A stretch of 51,942 nt of DNA from Clostridiales bacterium (GCA_021204045.1 JAJQAA010000064.1:1-51942), one strand, 5' to 3'; shown: positions 12,101 to 18,322, counted from the stretch's first letter. Numbers and translations: made by a program. The notes: generated from the sequence alone by a model not told the origin.

Positions 12101-13237
12101 TGCCAGGAAAATCTGCGCAAAGGTCAGCGACCAGCTGCCGTTTACCTTGATCGGGGCGTGCAGCTCCAACAAGGTCTCCGTGCCGATGCTGGAACGCACA
12201 ATCCCGTTGGCATTTTCAAAATCCAGCGTCGCGATCTGTCCCTCCGCCGGGAGTTCTCCCGTCGGTGACCGAAAAACCATGGCCGTTTCCGTCAGCTCAT
12301 AGCTCCAATCCCCATAGGTAGTGACCGCAGCCGCGCCAAACAATCCTGACGTCGCCGCGCTGACCGTATAGCTCGCGGAATACATGCCGTCCTCCCCCTG
12401 TGTAATCACCGGATTGAATACGTTGTATTCATCGGTCGTACCCGTACAATAGCGAAGCAGCTGTACTGTATTGTAGATACTCTCAAAGGCGGAGGACATC
12501 CCGGCCATCGCCTCTTCATAAACGCGCGAGCTTCCCAGTTTTGACGGATGAAACTGCTCCGCCGTGTACGCAACCGCGTCTCTGTACAATTCCCAGTCAT
12601 GCTCATAATCTCCCGTGTACATCGCCTGCTCCGCATGACCGCAAAAAACGCTCATCAGTAAATAAGTTGCCGTACCGACTTCCATATCGCAGTTAAAGCT
12701 TCCCTGGTCGGCGTCATGATCGACGGCATAAGCCATGATCAGAAAATTAAAACGGGCTTTTTCCACATCACCTCCCGCGTTTTCCAGAATAAAAGGAGGA
12801 AGATTGCTGAGCGTATAAGGTTCTTTCAGGGCATACCAGACCGCTGCCGTTTCCGAGACGGACGCGCTCGGATGCGTCTGCAACTCCTTGCTGTGCGCAA
12901 TACAATAAGCAAAATGGCAGGCGTATTTTTTCCATTTTTCCGTACTCGTATCGCTGTTGACGGTTCGTGTGGTATGGATTCCGGCTGAGCCGGTATTTCC
13001 CTGCGTATAGATAAGTCCATAGGCAAGATCCGTGCGCTCCAGCTGCGGATTTGCCGCCGCCGCTTTCGCATCCCATTCCGCCACGAGGCTGTCATCAATC
13101 GTCTGGCTCCCGGGACCGCTGCCAAAGGTTGCGGCCTGACTGATCAATGGCGCGGGAATTACCGGCAAAAAAGCCAGCGCAAACAACACCACAGCCATCA
13201 CCCATGCACAGCCCCTTCTCAGCAATCTTCTCCTCAT
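146..13237 (-). CDS. Giant LPXTG-anchored multi-SpaA/Cna_B-domain surface protein (4363 aa)
   Basis: This is an uninterrupted 4363-codon frame with a strong Shine-Dalgarno (CAGGAGGAAACG just before the ATG). The N-terminus is a signal peptide: Arg-rich start, hydrophobic core, then an SQAATF-like cleavage region near residue 36. Residues about 45-270 are a globular head that resembles a thioester adhesin domain. At least ten SpaA/Cna_B-type beta-sandwich modules follow, each with a basic first strand and a G-A-x-(F/L)-x-(I/L)-Y core, near residues 436, 944, 2137, 2967, 3093, 3346, 3466, 3586, 4126 and 4214. The C-terminus is a sortase signal: LPRTG at residue 4333, a hydrophobic segment, then an RRMR tail. 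Related proteins are cell-wall-anchored stalks, adhesins or pilins, often stabilised by intramolecular isopeptide bonds. It is the last gene of a three-gene surface operon, and no sortase is encoded in the window. The ligand is unknown. Confidence 0.9.
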   Translation of the reverse strand: MRRRLLRRGCAWVMAVVLFALAFLPVIPAPLISQAATFGSGPGSQTIDDSLVAEWDAKAAAANPQLERTDLAYGLIYTQGNTGSAGIHTTRTVNSDTSTEKWKKYACHFAYCIAHSKELQTHPSASVSETAAVWYALKEPYTLSNLPPFILENAGGDVEKARFNFLIMAYAVDHDADQGSFNCDMEVGTATYLLMSVFCGHAEQAMYTGDYEHDWELYRDAVAYTAEQFHPSKLGSSRVYEEAMAGMSSAFESIYNTVQLLRYCTGTTDEYNVFNPVITQGEDGMYSASYTVSAATSGLFGAAAVTTYGDWSYELTETAMVFRSPTGELPAEGQIATLDFENANGIVRSSIGTETLLELHAPIKVNGSWSLTFAQIFLAADLNEGLKISVGSPASSETPMSGGGDITRYQHKETWQADYVVNLRKFDAETGKPLEGARFDILEAFDDSQLDGSILEDDNWANDNGSQFLRWSGWDDPYDDGNAGDPDPCDADIQVTDADGWLVEMSGSGSLSATGTRAHRDVKTYIYTKGYCGGHPAKPEPEYDEEGNLENEDEIEAWEEEVETCGALIAAGGYYCATAENGYEDGEDASGAESLQKLIQDREEHYVAFVSLTYDYSARELEAREGYIIHNKNEVHAPFEDERMDGVHADTIPIETVTVHASQYYALGTSIAALMNGSNIDSNVISGAISDVGRNDGSNVVASASNITVTMMEETTENSEDRENEAVTKNTSVTMDVPTDNFLTKVVSAWETIVNLPLSAGGNANEYIYDENNLLTEDDPDEDSYWEKLEQLATASNATASNAACNAATIISNVGIAATSASNADMAMASALTAEATSSDASVKLAGAVYRLDCGSTRRNQLLTASGSATGIRASVSWSTSPLAAIATADTDYYGEGCDWMFAVYDYCTEGEVHINKRDLELENGESADYDSYGDTQGDGTLEGAVYGLFAAADIIHPDGKTGVVFEQDDLVARAATDKNGDASFLAITEAPGVIYDYEKGETVATGFIGPENYYTKTYGKTSSNPNGYSYPITDNETVNGNCWIGRPLLLGSYYVRELTRSEGYELSVYGVDAEVSNRVAWEAGGDTSAKGTASVETISGSWEQSDTGGARISVTDITVSSSGTTNGYDLVISGLDTALSPEFYQATKGVTQIWSEWQETVTSYETVEAEAGTQVMIGGSSVEAELGDRIALPNGDTVEVLAAALVATTPEYLTLRGDSGAIPVYATRYLPELDDVRMGSPETFIADCNQAMETIGLAEPGEGAPWLLVPLGDIAEDWPLELYEFMESEDCPAFNAARLETIVEDNGEYAAVLRYSFLRNGTARSVLFDEATDSFLVAYDVEWPDGTAGYLYRFYPIEELVSGEDYEPGNSAYRWVRVPNVRPVTDNLAYYDDLFLVTFESAREYTSYWVYADGELLRGADGSIYQKEVSEKVTVGGYTYQESVDYQPLEAEYDNVSGRWILHIAPEQIPESGEVTVTVRYTLVDGTAGAVIQAAAVPSMNMSGSYVKAVTLSYPGQDTIREDGGTQAVPVGVQERAIKQQIKVAKDVEGVSYHALTNFRFKAYLKSNLLRLYRDEGGAVVWQDLRGGEIAGNDVGVLAETAAFPELVRKIYTRVPHQTSPLYQDSMDAVIANSELYSFTGGLINEAANSGFTALLETVSCTVEDGSSTRVVDSLNYKKFFDAIDVANHDKWDDAAPTYTSWRPIGNLANRTEHTLENARVSDAVRQFAIDWYLDEEVKKLTRSTRQNTAEKESADGVLAFADELLDEALHAAIIKTENYLTPFFTYDLDEIYAIRWDGEEDGGSDQDATTITAGTLHVSVDGAGGTQGEMGESGSYYYGLSAYLPYGTYVVAEQQPRYTGTEYGRDLGDLANKHFETDAPREVELPAVYADYAGSQTSPGEWNTYYNYNAAETQAEMERKYHIRFNEETITAPGQADSRLIYAHSDRGDYSVYPYGLDIEQIQNGASSASEGDYFALTQSRYRPYKNYYNETDDREAAKVTYYLSEGQFGREAVAEVYRYSSVSEQSGRADDVAYAGMSASTADNVLGTVYRDQVAIMHGVLTAYDGKYAPMLVPWGVAAPADEEIEKDLSVTEADGESSYIGFSYAHLRDRFYKAKLRLEKLDSETHENILHDGAVFAIYKAARDENDGSGRVLFYEEETTISGTMTFLESMGAEDIRPMARRFSFTDWLTGKYYGPGNLYTGVVPVGTPVCEEADRIVPGDGYGNQTVAFKSESTVLDGYLRNEESDTYRVWQSQSVGYLETPQPLEAGVYVIVEEKAPSGYARSAPVAVEIYSDKVSYYKEGNKDARVLAAIYTDVADNPTANANKPQDVVAAARIYVENEPIKLTVEKLKESSVQTAKTTEDKSVTYKVSGRVDGSLTQIGGNADYVYAYENGVYLGYAWKKGTLEILAARKAAGEDVTIIYEGDVFAGYGYVTRTLETADDENPYVVGATMGLFEAISLASSGDTEDYAYEGLVIERSSTGNVSRMYVREGWAGEKTEFVAEKDEDGNEYEVEYPAGVDSQGQPIMATGKIWTAAVIRRHDTDILYYDLDSLDVLTEGTVNGCTIVYGYDRNYQKIPVTVMESDQANIDRTDTDHSLFVFKGGIAYLELAGGDFTKIAYSANDKVLTVDSGTKVYHLDQDGARDALVDPYTGMAYVEQPDAEGSVLVWPVNISQDAYGNVIARDKITTSRVATIGENMDGYAENETLEVVNHSGSEIAREDRPSYEHIESGSVTGTWKAEGSGESHQETTVVTNPYGQNLNGEVLTDDNNGSFVKELNPVLDEHGLPQYYQRSEETYDKETRLYDRNGDFVRDQPSDNLEEYNNNAYRVQEHETLYDGDRPLYHRLGEGYILENVWTTSDKTPNDPFDTQETEGQADVLKRVPAGNYIMEELVVPDGYLKGLPVGICVAENAVMQQTSMVDKTIKVEILKVDGVPEADDSGSGANRSGNEADGSYAPVSGAVLALYGAERIYTADVQTYPKDYYLRQIGTEPLQYASTNSREGARELLTARWVTSEEPIYLEGIPAGDYLLKEIGTPDGFVTAEPLEVEIAAIPEVQSFILYNDHTRTEVLKYWLDDGTRTLLPGAWFALYAARTGADGSVLCDADGSPLYDTSALLDYFVTPELSVYRGFQDAFEEMYADYGTQAGTSLSWEVDGTLYHAEFVSCEQIDSSVSGGGETAFPTWAALIFMLDSGEEIRICVYGEQMDGSARDFTYEYQFDYRRLDGINAYAAGYFTQEGVYRWDYLPSETAYVLVELAAPKGFSAAEDTLITVGGTAVAHRYEIENRESRLLISKELVTAGSIYEGSEDDEENMGEDGNGEEGSTSGNSFSGELTGAKLALYEAAADGTLVQDETYLIEMWMTGEDGVYTEADYINKRIPDGYNRGDFKPHTIRELADGVYWLVELEAPPYMTAFAPRRIDYRQGEESEILHISDVPVTGELTVKKTDSGGAALTGAVYELSAYRKTDLFTPLYTRVLSGSDDTITVSGLAVGELVEQSMRPYVFKLREIVPPIGFAASAEIFTWEFAENQEGVSFDLGENSCYEITVVNEKTRVTIAKKDFEALGDDESVGAFVAGAKLAVYEVSGRDSEDELIYDADNPYAVWITKEGENEHVIEGLTAGHTYLLRELEAPSGWNIMKPMVFTLSADGRKIEMLTNNLATVTVNTIRWGDEADGKIEDDTENEVDNPDRDSIYSVTLRGRYAVSVTYELEMADGSLALHFPGTGEDFVLSGSDIPIDGSICTIREFTRYSDGSEILTAKSTKPLYADKNGDYRISTRCVSSVELAMQHADSTPIDTFTVMEDTPEHEILNNVLPENPRITVKNKNGCAGEVLDVRTAVINTVSWINPSHLTEDVTLQIRTDADTTIIDWDEENGSLADGILTYVFRDVALLSGGTVSFATQLTGDALTTELVVKMEIGEDSIRATKTVPVLQPNKLTIYSELTGSGKDIYADEESSFIVHLYDSRNGEELKGSYAYTGSREGSLRSGDKITLAGNEFIVIDPDIYKNVQYSVEREEDGRDILSWNESGIVDREKGAGAVFTRSVVNTAEREHFRKGNSYVLSEKTTYSDGNEIESNRLQVLLGDTAAIAGLVLMDQKTRVRISKQAMGAGEELPGNEMALYDEEGVQIDAWISGTEPHEIDGELQPGCTYVLTEICPADGYAYAESIEFMVNSDGTVDEVVMIDEPTEVSVTKTNAEEKMLSGAWLQILDEQGNICEEWISGKEVHTITGTLRAGGSYILHEAEAPAGYQVADDISFIVPMEADELELTLVNLHKPTKPSDSDDSPEPSKPELRIGKITAHYETERDLGARQKFGMPKKHIAKLPRTGDDSSTGVYAGIALLAAVAMIICRRMR

Positions 13238-13289
13238 TCGTTTCCTCCTGCTTCTTGTTTTCTTACTGATTTTTCATCGAATTAACGAA

Positions 13290-16200
13290 TTATCTCTCGT
13301 CCGTATCGGTATCTGCTGTTTCTCCACCCATAACAACGTTGTCTGCTTCTGTCCCGGGTAACCGCTCCTGCACCATTCCATCAACGATCAGACGTCCGAG
13401 CGCATCGGTATTCCTGCCGTCCGGAGCCGTGCCATTTAAAAGAAGCGCTCCCCGGAATCCGTCCGTATTCTCGTTGAAATAGTAGCAATACTCAGTTCCC
13501 AGCTCATTGCCGATCCAGTTCCATCCCGTATACATGCGTCCCAGCGTGCCGTCTGAGACCGGATGCAGATAATAAATCTTTCCGTCCGAGTCCTCATACC
13601 ATCCCGTCCGCATAAAGCCATCCGCGTCAAAGCGGAACCAGTCATAGGCGCTCTGTCCGGCCGACGTATCGGCATAAGGATTATGCACAGCAGCCCATTC
13701 TCCCGCATACGTGCGTGTGTTGTCTGTGAAAAGCCACCTTGCGGCCGCATTCTGCATCCAGGTGCCCGTTACCACGTAGGAAGGCAGTCCGGGACCCGAA
13801 GCGCTCGTCGCTCCAGACGTCGTCACGCCGAGCGAGCTGCTGCCACCGGAGCTTCCCCCGCCGCCTCCTCCGCCTCCGGAACCACCCGAGCTCGATCTGG
13901 GAATTGTCAGCGTCGTCTCATCTTCCGTAACAAATGTCAGTACAACCTGGCAGCTCGCCGAGACAACGCCGTTGGTCTGATCCTCGCTGGTTGCTGTCAC
14001 AGTTTCCGCGGCCGTTGCTTTCCCCGTCCGCAGCACGGTCGGATCCGCACTCCATTTCTCATTGTCCGCGTTGATCACGTTCTGGATCCAGGCCGGGTTC
14101 GCTTCCCCTTCCGCGTCATAACGCATGGATACCGCGCAGTTTTCCGCATAACTTCCGCTGGTTGAAAGCGCAATCAGCGCGCCGCTGCCGACATCCTTCC
14201 AGGTCACCTGCTTTAACCACGGCTGCTCCGGCACCAGCTCCGCCGCCAGCACCACCGGCTGCGAGCAGGTGATCGTCTCCGTCGGTTTACTGCGCAGACC
14301 GGTAAGCTTGCGGGTCACCGTCAGCTTGATATCACTGTAATTCAGATTCAGCCCTTCAACCCGACGCGTGGTATTATCTACGATCTGAAATGTCACATTC
14401 ACGCGGGTATGCGCCGTCACCTCCGTGTTATCCATCGACGTCTCCGGGTTCGCCGCCGCGGTCACAATCGCCACATCTTCATAAACCGTATCATCGATTG
14501 CTTCCGCATAATTTCCGGCCGACTGTTCACCGACTTTTTTGTTGATAATATTCTGAATAAACGACGACTGCAGATTCGGCATCACATAAGCATCCTTGTC
14601 GGTATAGACGTCCTCCGTCACGCCCGTGAGTGTCAAAAGCTCCGGCATGTCCACACTCCACTTCACGGTTTGATTGCTGACGTCACCCGCGCCGTTGTGC
14701 TCCGCATGGATGGATACCGGCGAAGGCGTTACCTCAGCGACGCTACCGACATATCTTGCAATCAGCTTTCCATCGTTGTCATAAACCGTCGTGACCAGCT
14801 GCGGATTTTTGCGGTCCCCGCTGCGCGTCTGCACAACGCTCAGCGTCATCTCCTCCGGCGTCATCGTCAGCTGTGTCGTCACCTTGATATATTCCACGGA
14901 CAACAGGGTATCTGCCTCAGGCATGATAAACGTATAAGCTCCGGCTCCGGCATAGGTCATCGCCACAGCCTCGCCTTCCTCATCCGTATAAGTTGGCGGT
15001 ACCGCTTTTCCCGGTTCGGAAGCGTCATAAACCATCTGATAGCGGTTGTTCCCGGAATTTTTCGGCGCTGTCACGACCGTCACGGTCGCTCCGGGCACAA
15101 TAGCCGCCGTGTAATCCTTGCTGATCGCGCGGTAATAGGTACTGTTTACCGCCGGAATTGCCGACAAAGTGGCAACATCCGTATCGAGCGTTCCGTTGGC
15201 ATTCACAGCCGTCACCGTCTCCACCGTGACCAGATAGCCGCGCACCGGCTCACCCATATAACCGGGTGCGAAATGATCAATATGGTAGGTCAAACCATCC
15301 GCATAGTCATCCGCTGTCAGCTCCCGGCTCAGCTTCTGGGTGACGATATAATGTACGCCGTCCTCCAGTTCTTCATAGAAATACCGGTCGCCGCAGCTTT
15401 CCTCAGTTTTCCCGGCCGTCAACACATACTTCTTCTCATTGTCCGTCCAGTACCCGATATGGGCCGTCAGCGTCCACAGATTGTCGCCGTCAATATCGCT
15501 GCCCACCGCGGTTTTACCGGCGTTATCTTCCGATGTAAACAGATAACAGGCAACGTCGTTTTTGTCTGTGCCATAAGTCAGGCGGCTATTCGCCGGTCGT
15601 GTGCCGATATAAATCCCCTCGCGTTTGGCCGTCCCCTGGTTTGTGCGGCCGATCGTGCCCGCCATCCGCACCACGGCCAGCGTACCGCTCCGGAAATAAC
15701 CGACGATACCGCCAACCGCTGCGCTTCCGTTACCGCCGATAGTACCGTCCACATAGGCGTTGTAAACGGCTGTATCTTCCATATATCCCACGATTCCACC
15801 GATATATCCTTTGCCGTGGATACGGTTCGACTCGCCGTCCTGCGTGAGCACAACACTGTCAATCAGACTGGCGTCGGTCACCCTTCCGCCAATTCCGCCC
15901 ACACAACTATCCGTGCCGGAAGTGTACAGGGCAACGCCGTTAGCGCTGCAGTTTTCCACCGTAGCCATTTCTCCGTCCCCGTCGATCACCGCCGCGATGC
16001 CCCCGGCATCCCCCGTGGAATGCGCATAGCCCGACACGGAAACATCATAGATAATCGCGTCGCCGCTGATTTTTCCGGCAAGCAGTCCGACTGCATCCGC
16101 CCCGGTCAGTTCCTCCGCCTCGAGTGTCAGAGCGCGCACACCGCCGCCGCTGATCTCGCCGAACAACCCCAGATGCGTCAGCTCGTCCGTGACGTCGATC

Positions 16201-16946
16201 AGGCGCAATCCGGAAATTGTGTAACCGCAGCCGTCAAACCATCCCTCAAACGGATGCGAAATCTCGCCGTCGGCCTCGGCGCGGTTCTGGTACCAGCCGA
16301 TCGGGTTCCAGTTGCCGCTGTTGATCGAAAAATCCAGGTCAATATCATTTTGCAGTTCGAAATAAGTATCCGCGAAGGTTTCCCCTGACGCAACCTGTGC
16401 GGACAATCCCATCAGCTCCGCCAGCGTACTGATCTGATAAGGCGCTTCCTCCGTGCCCTCACCGCTGTACTCCCAATCGCCGCTCCAGTCCTCCCAGAGA
16501 TCACCGATGGAACTGTTTCCCGTAAGCGTCAGGGGCGCGGCCATCAGCATGATCGCGTCGGAAGCTGTCGCCAGATCATAATCCTCCCAGGCATTCGCGG
16601 GACTGGCCAAAGTCGCATCTTCTAAAACATCAGCGAAACTGGCCACTTCCGCGTCCGATACCGTTGCCCACTCGTATTCCGACTCCACCTCAATGTCACA
16701 TTCCAGATTCTCTTCAAGATCATATTCCAGCAAAATTTCATCATCTGACACAACATTCTCTCCCTCATTCGCCGGGGACGCCGTATACAACGATGCCAGA
16801 CGGTTTGCGCCCGGCAGCGGCAGCAAAAACGGCGCCGCAAACGTCGCTGCCGAACCAAGCGGTTCCAGAGCAGACGCAATCAGAACCGCTGCCATCATTG
16901 CCGCACCCTTTTTCCGAAATTTCCGCCAAAAATCCCTTATTTGCAA
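13290..16946 (-). CDS. Secreted GLUG/beta-helix protein with C-terminal cell-wall-binding-like repeats (about 1218 aa)
   Basis: The frame is open up to an ATG at 17090, but its first 48 codons lie in hairpin repeats. I prefer the TTG at 16946, which has GAGG eight bases upstream and gives a typical signal peptide (basic RKFRKKG, hydrophobic MMAAVLIASAL). Ser-Asn/Asp-Ala-rich acidic linkers follow. Residues about 147-440 hold repeated G-G-I-x-G and G-L-F-G-type units typical of GLUG motifs, which build right-handed beta-helices. The middle contains Ig-like repeats with P-(E/S)-x-(I/M)-T-L patterns. A Ser/Gly hinge (eight-glycine run near residue 1025) precedes aromatic W-(F/Y)-x-F-D-x-x-G-x-M-x-T-G-W repeats (about 1069-1175), which resemble choline/cell-wall-binding repeats. 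There is no LPXTG, so attachment would be non-covalent. It lies 52 bp upstream of the giant gene, in the same operon. Confidence 0.82.
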   Translation of the reverse strand: MQIRDFWRKFRKKGAAMMAAVLIASALEPLGSAATFAAPFLLPLPGANRLASLYTASPANEGENVVSDDEILLEYDLEENLECDIEVESEYEWATVSDAEVASFADVLEDATLASPANAWEDYDLATASDAIMLMAAPLTLTGNSSIGDLWEDWSGDWEYSGEGTEEAPYQISTLAELMGLSAQVASGETFADTYFELQNDIDLDFSINSGNWNPIGWYQNRAEADGEISHPFEGWFDGCGYTISGLRLIDVTDELTHLGLFGEISGGGVRALTLEAEELTGADAVGLLAGKISGDAIIYDVSVSGYAHSTGDAGGIAAVIDGDGEMATVENCSANGVALYTSGTDSCVGGIGGRVTDASLIDSVVLTQDGESNRIHGKGYIGGIVGYMEDTAVYNAYVDGTIGGNGSAAVGGIVGYFRSGTLAVVRMAGTIGRTNQGTAKREGIYIGTRPANSRLTYGTDKNDVACYLFTSEDNAGKTAVGSDIDGDNLWTLTAHIGYWTDNEKKYVLTAGKTEESCGDRYFYEELEDGVHYIVTQKLSRELTADDYADGLTYHIDHFAPGYMGEPVRGYLVTVETVTAVNANGTLDTDVATLSAIPAVNSTYYRAISKDYTAAIVPGATVTVVTAPKNSGNNRYQMVYDASEPGKAVPPTYTDEEGEAVAMTYAGAGAYTFIMPEADTLLSVEYIKVTTQLTMTPEEMTLSVVQTRSGDRKNPQLVTTVYDNDGKLIARYVGSVAEVTPSPVSIHAEHNGAGDVSNQTVKWSVDMPELLTLTGVTEDVYTDKDAYVMPNLQSSFIQNIINKKVGEQSAGNYAEAIDDTVYEDVAIVTAAANPETSMDNTEVTAHTRVNVTFQIVDNTTRRVEGLNLNYSDIKLTVTRKLTGLRSKPTETITCSQPVVLAAELVPEQPWLKQVTWKDVGSGALIALSTSGSYAENCAVSMRYDAEGEANPAWIQNVINADNEKWSADPTVLRTGKATAAETVTATSEDQTNGVVSASCQVVLTFVTEDETTLTIPRSSSGGSGGGGGGGGSSGGSSSLGVTTSGATSASGPGLPSYVVTGTWMQNAAARWLFTDNTRTYAGEWAAVHNPYADTSAGQSAYDWFRFDADGFMRTGWYEDSDGKIYYLHPVSDGTLGRMYTGWNWIGNELGTEYCYYFNENTDGFRGALLLNGTAPDGRNTDALGRLIVDGMVQERLPGTEADNVVMGGETADTDTDER

Positions 16947-16970
16947 TACACATACCTCACTTTCCTTGTA

Positions 16971-17090
16971 ACTGGCGTGCTTTTCACGCCATCTGGTATA
17001 CCCGAAGGGTGTTTCCTTATTACTGGCGTGTTTCCCACGCCATCTGATATACCCACCAGGGTATTTCCTTATTACCGGCGTGCTTCTCAC
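16971..17090. repeat. 51-52-bp tandem repeat with GGCGTG hairpins
   Basis: Copies start at 16971, 17022 and 17074 (last partial). Each begins with a perfect 6-bp hairpin, GGCGTG-N5-CACGCC, whose loops differ while the stems are conserved. The array covers the stop codon of the DUF6273-like gene and the space up to the credible start of the next gene. Confidence 0.9.
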
Positions 17091-18022
17091 GCCTGGGGCA
17101 GCACAAACACCGGCCGCACGCCGACCGTACCGGTCACTGCCAGTTCATCATCCTCCGGTATTTCCCCTTCCAGTCCAGGCATAATCGCCTTCGCGCAGAT
17201 ATTTCCCTGTACGAGATCCACCGTATACATATAGCCGGTATCCGCCGTCTGCGTCGTCCCCATCGGACTGCGCAGCCAGTAGGCCGTACAGAATTCATCA
17301 ACCTGTGTCTGCGGATTTTCGCGCTCCGTATCGCCAAAACGCCACAGATATTCGCGGTACTGAACTGCCTCGTCAACGGATAAAATAAAAAGTCGATCCG
17401 TCATCTGCTGCATTCCGATCGCCGCTGCGGTCAGGCTGTTTTCTCTCCACGCAGAAAACATTCCGGCCTCCGTGCTTCCGGTGTAAGCGCGCGCAATACC
17501 CGTGCTGATTGTTAACGCGTCCGTAAAATGATCCTCCGACTTCTGCAGCCATGCCCGGATGCGCGAGTATTTATAGTCAGCGATATTACCAAAATTAACA
17601 ATCGGACCCGCGGCAAAAACATAGTCATGCGATCCATCCGCCATCTCCTCCAGTACATAATCGGAACTGTAATTGGCCGGAATCACGCTGTCACACAGAA
17701 ACAGCGCGCCCTGGAGATGATTTTCATCCTGATCCGCGTAATTCTGGTCAATACAGCGAAACGTATAGATTTCCCCATCAATTTCCCGGTTCACAACATC
17801 GCCAATATTCCAGAAGGATCCGGCGGCCGCTGTCCCGGACTCTGTTTCCGTTTCTCCATTTTCTTCCTCACCTGCTTCTGTTTCCGCACTCCGTTCCGGC
17901 CGCAGATAATGACACACCTCCTGCTTCCAGTCAGCCAAAGCCGGCGCACAGCAAACCAGAGCCGCCAAAACCAGCGCCGTGATCACGACTGCCAGCTTAC
18001 CGGCAAATTTTCTTTTTTTCAC
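17087..18022 (-). CDS. Secreted DUF6273-like protein (about 311 aa)
   Basis: First gene of the surface operon. An ATG at 18070 also opens the frame but has no ribosome site. The GTG at 18022 follows GGAAAGG at good spacing and starts a textbook signal peptide (KKRKFAGK, then an Ala/Leu/Val core and APALA). An acidic Glu/Thr-rich linker follows. The rest, from residue about 69, matches the DUF6273 pattern: a domain opening on a W-x-I-G-D-V strand, a conserved Y-W-L-R-S-P near residue 247 and the closing G-V-R-P-V-F. This fold is common in secreted proteins of gut Clostridia, often fused to adhesin modules; its ligand is not known to me. The stop codon lies inside the first copy of a hairpin repeat that fills the gap to the next gene. 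The family call rests on motif recall, not a search. Confidence 0.72.
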   Translation of the reverse strand: MKKRKFAGKLAVVITALVLAALVCCAPALADWKQEVCHYLRPERSAETEAGEEENGETETESGTAAAGSFWNIGDVVNREIDGEIYTFRCIDQNYADQDENHLQGALFLCDSVIPANYSSDYVLEEMADGSHDYVFAAGPIVNFGNIADYKYSRIRAWLQKSEDHFTDALTISTGIARAYTGSTEAGMFSAWRENSLTAAAIGMQQMTDRLFILSVDEAVQYREYLWRFGDTERENPQTQVDEFCTAYWLRSPMGTTQTADTGYMYTVDLVQGNICAKAIMPGLEGEIPEDDELAVTGTVGVRPVFVLPQA

Positions 18023-18149
18023 TCCATTCCTTTCCGGCAGTGATTTCTGCCAAGACGTTCTGATTGACATGATAAAAAAGATTTTCCTGAATATTCCAAC
18101 AACGATGACTTTCTGACGATTTCAGTCCGTCATATCCGGACTGCGGCAT
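17997..18149 (-). CDS. Possible 50-codon leader ORF overlapping the next gene start
   Basis: A very strong ribosome-binding site (GGAAGGAGGT, 18161-18170) sits in the operon leader with no obvious large gene after it. The ATG at 18149, 12 bases from the GGAGG, opens a 50-codon frame that ends at 17997, 23 bases inside the GTG-started secreted-protein gene in another frame. That arrangement would allow translational coupling. A TTG at 18153 is better spaced but gives only a seven-residue peptide. The peptide has no recognisable motif. It may be a regulatory leader peptide or chance. Confidence 0.25.
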   Translation of the reverse strand: MPQSGYDGLKSSESHRCWNIQENLFYHVNQNVLAEITAGKEWSEKKKICR

Positions 18150-18316
18150 TCAAAGGCACCACCTCCTTCCTATCAAAATTTTTACACCAAAATTCATTTT
18201 TTACCAGGATGGTAATTCCGGCGATCCCTGCCAGATGTGCTTTCCGAGGAAAGCAGTTTAGACGAGCGGTGGCTTCCGCTCCCGGATCCTATGCAGAACG
18301 AACGTCTGCGACAAGT
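18030..18316 (-). ncRNA. Hairpin-rich 5' leader of the surface-protein operon (candidate regulatory RNA)
   Basis: About 290 nt separate the inferred start site (near 18316) from the first credible gene start. Perfect inverted repeats, in transcription order, are: 5 bp at 18293-18309; 6 bp at 18264-18281 with a 6-nt loop; 7-8 bp at 18238-18255; 6 bp at 18201-18215; and 7 bp at 18123-18143. GATCC (18284-18288 in minus sense) and GGATC (18223-18227) can pair and enclose the second and third hairpins in a three-way junction with single-stranded purine-rich joins. No poly-U follows the last hairpin, so control, if any, could be translational. I cannot assign it to a known riboswitch class. Confidence 0.45.
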
Positions 18317-18322
18317 GTTATT

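Noticed and set aside
14409-16388. Long open frames antisense to the surface-protein, activase, fumC and feoB genes (for example 8093-9373, 14409-16388, 22031-23467, 35383-37191 on the plus strand and 29599-31008 on the minus strand)
   Set aside because: They lie wholly opposite well-supported genes, lack ribosome sites, and their translations are rich in His/Arg/Ser/Pro as expected for antisense shadows of G+C-biased codons.
16947-17090. ATG 17090 as start of the beta-helix surface protein
   Set aside because: The 48 extra codons are three copies of a hairpin repeat, would precede the signal peptide, and overlap the upstream gene's stop. The TTG at 16946 has a ribosome site and places the signal peptide at the N-terminus.
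18123-18143. 7-bp hairpin in the surface-operon leader as an intrinsic terminator
   Set aside because: No T-run follows it on the minus strand.
18201-18309. Calling the leader a class-I c-di-GMP riboswitch
   Set aside because: Only short fragments resemble it; the conserved GGCAAACC helix and GAAA tetraloop arm are not found.
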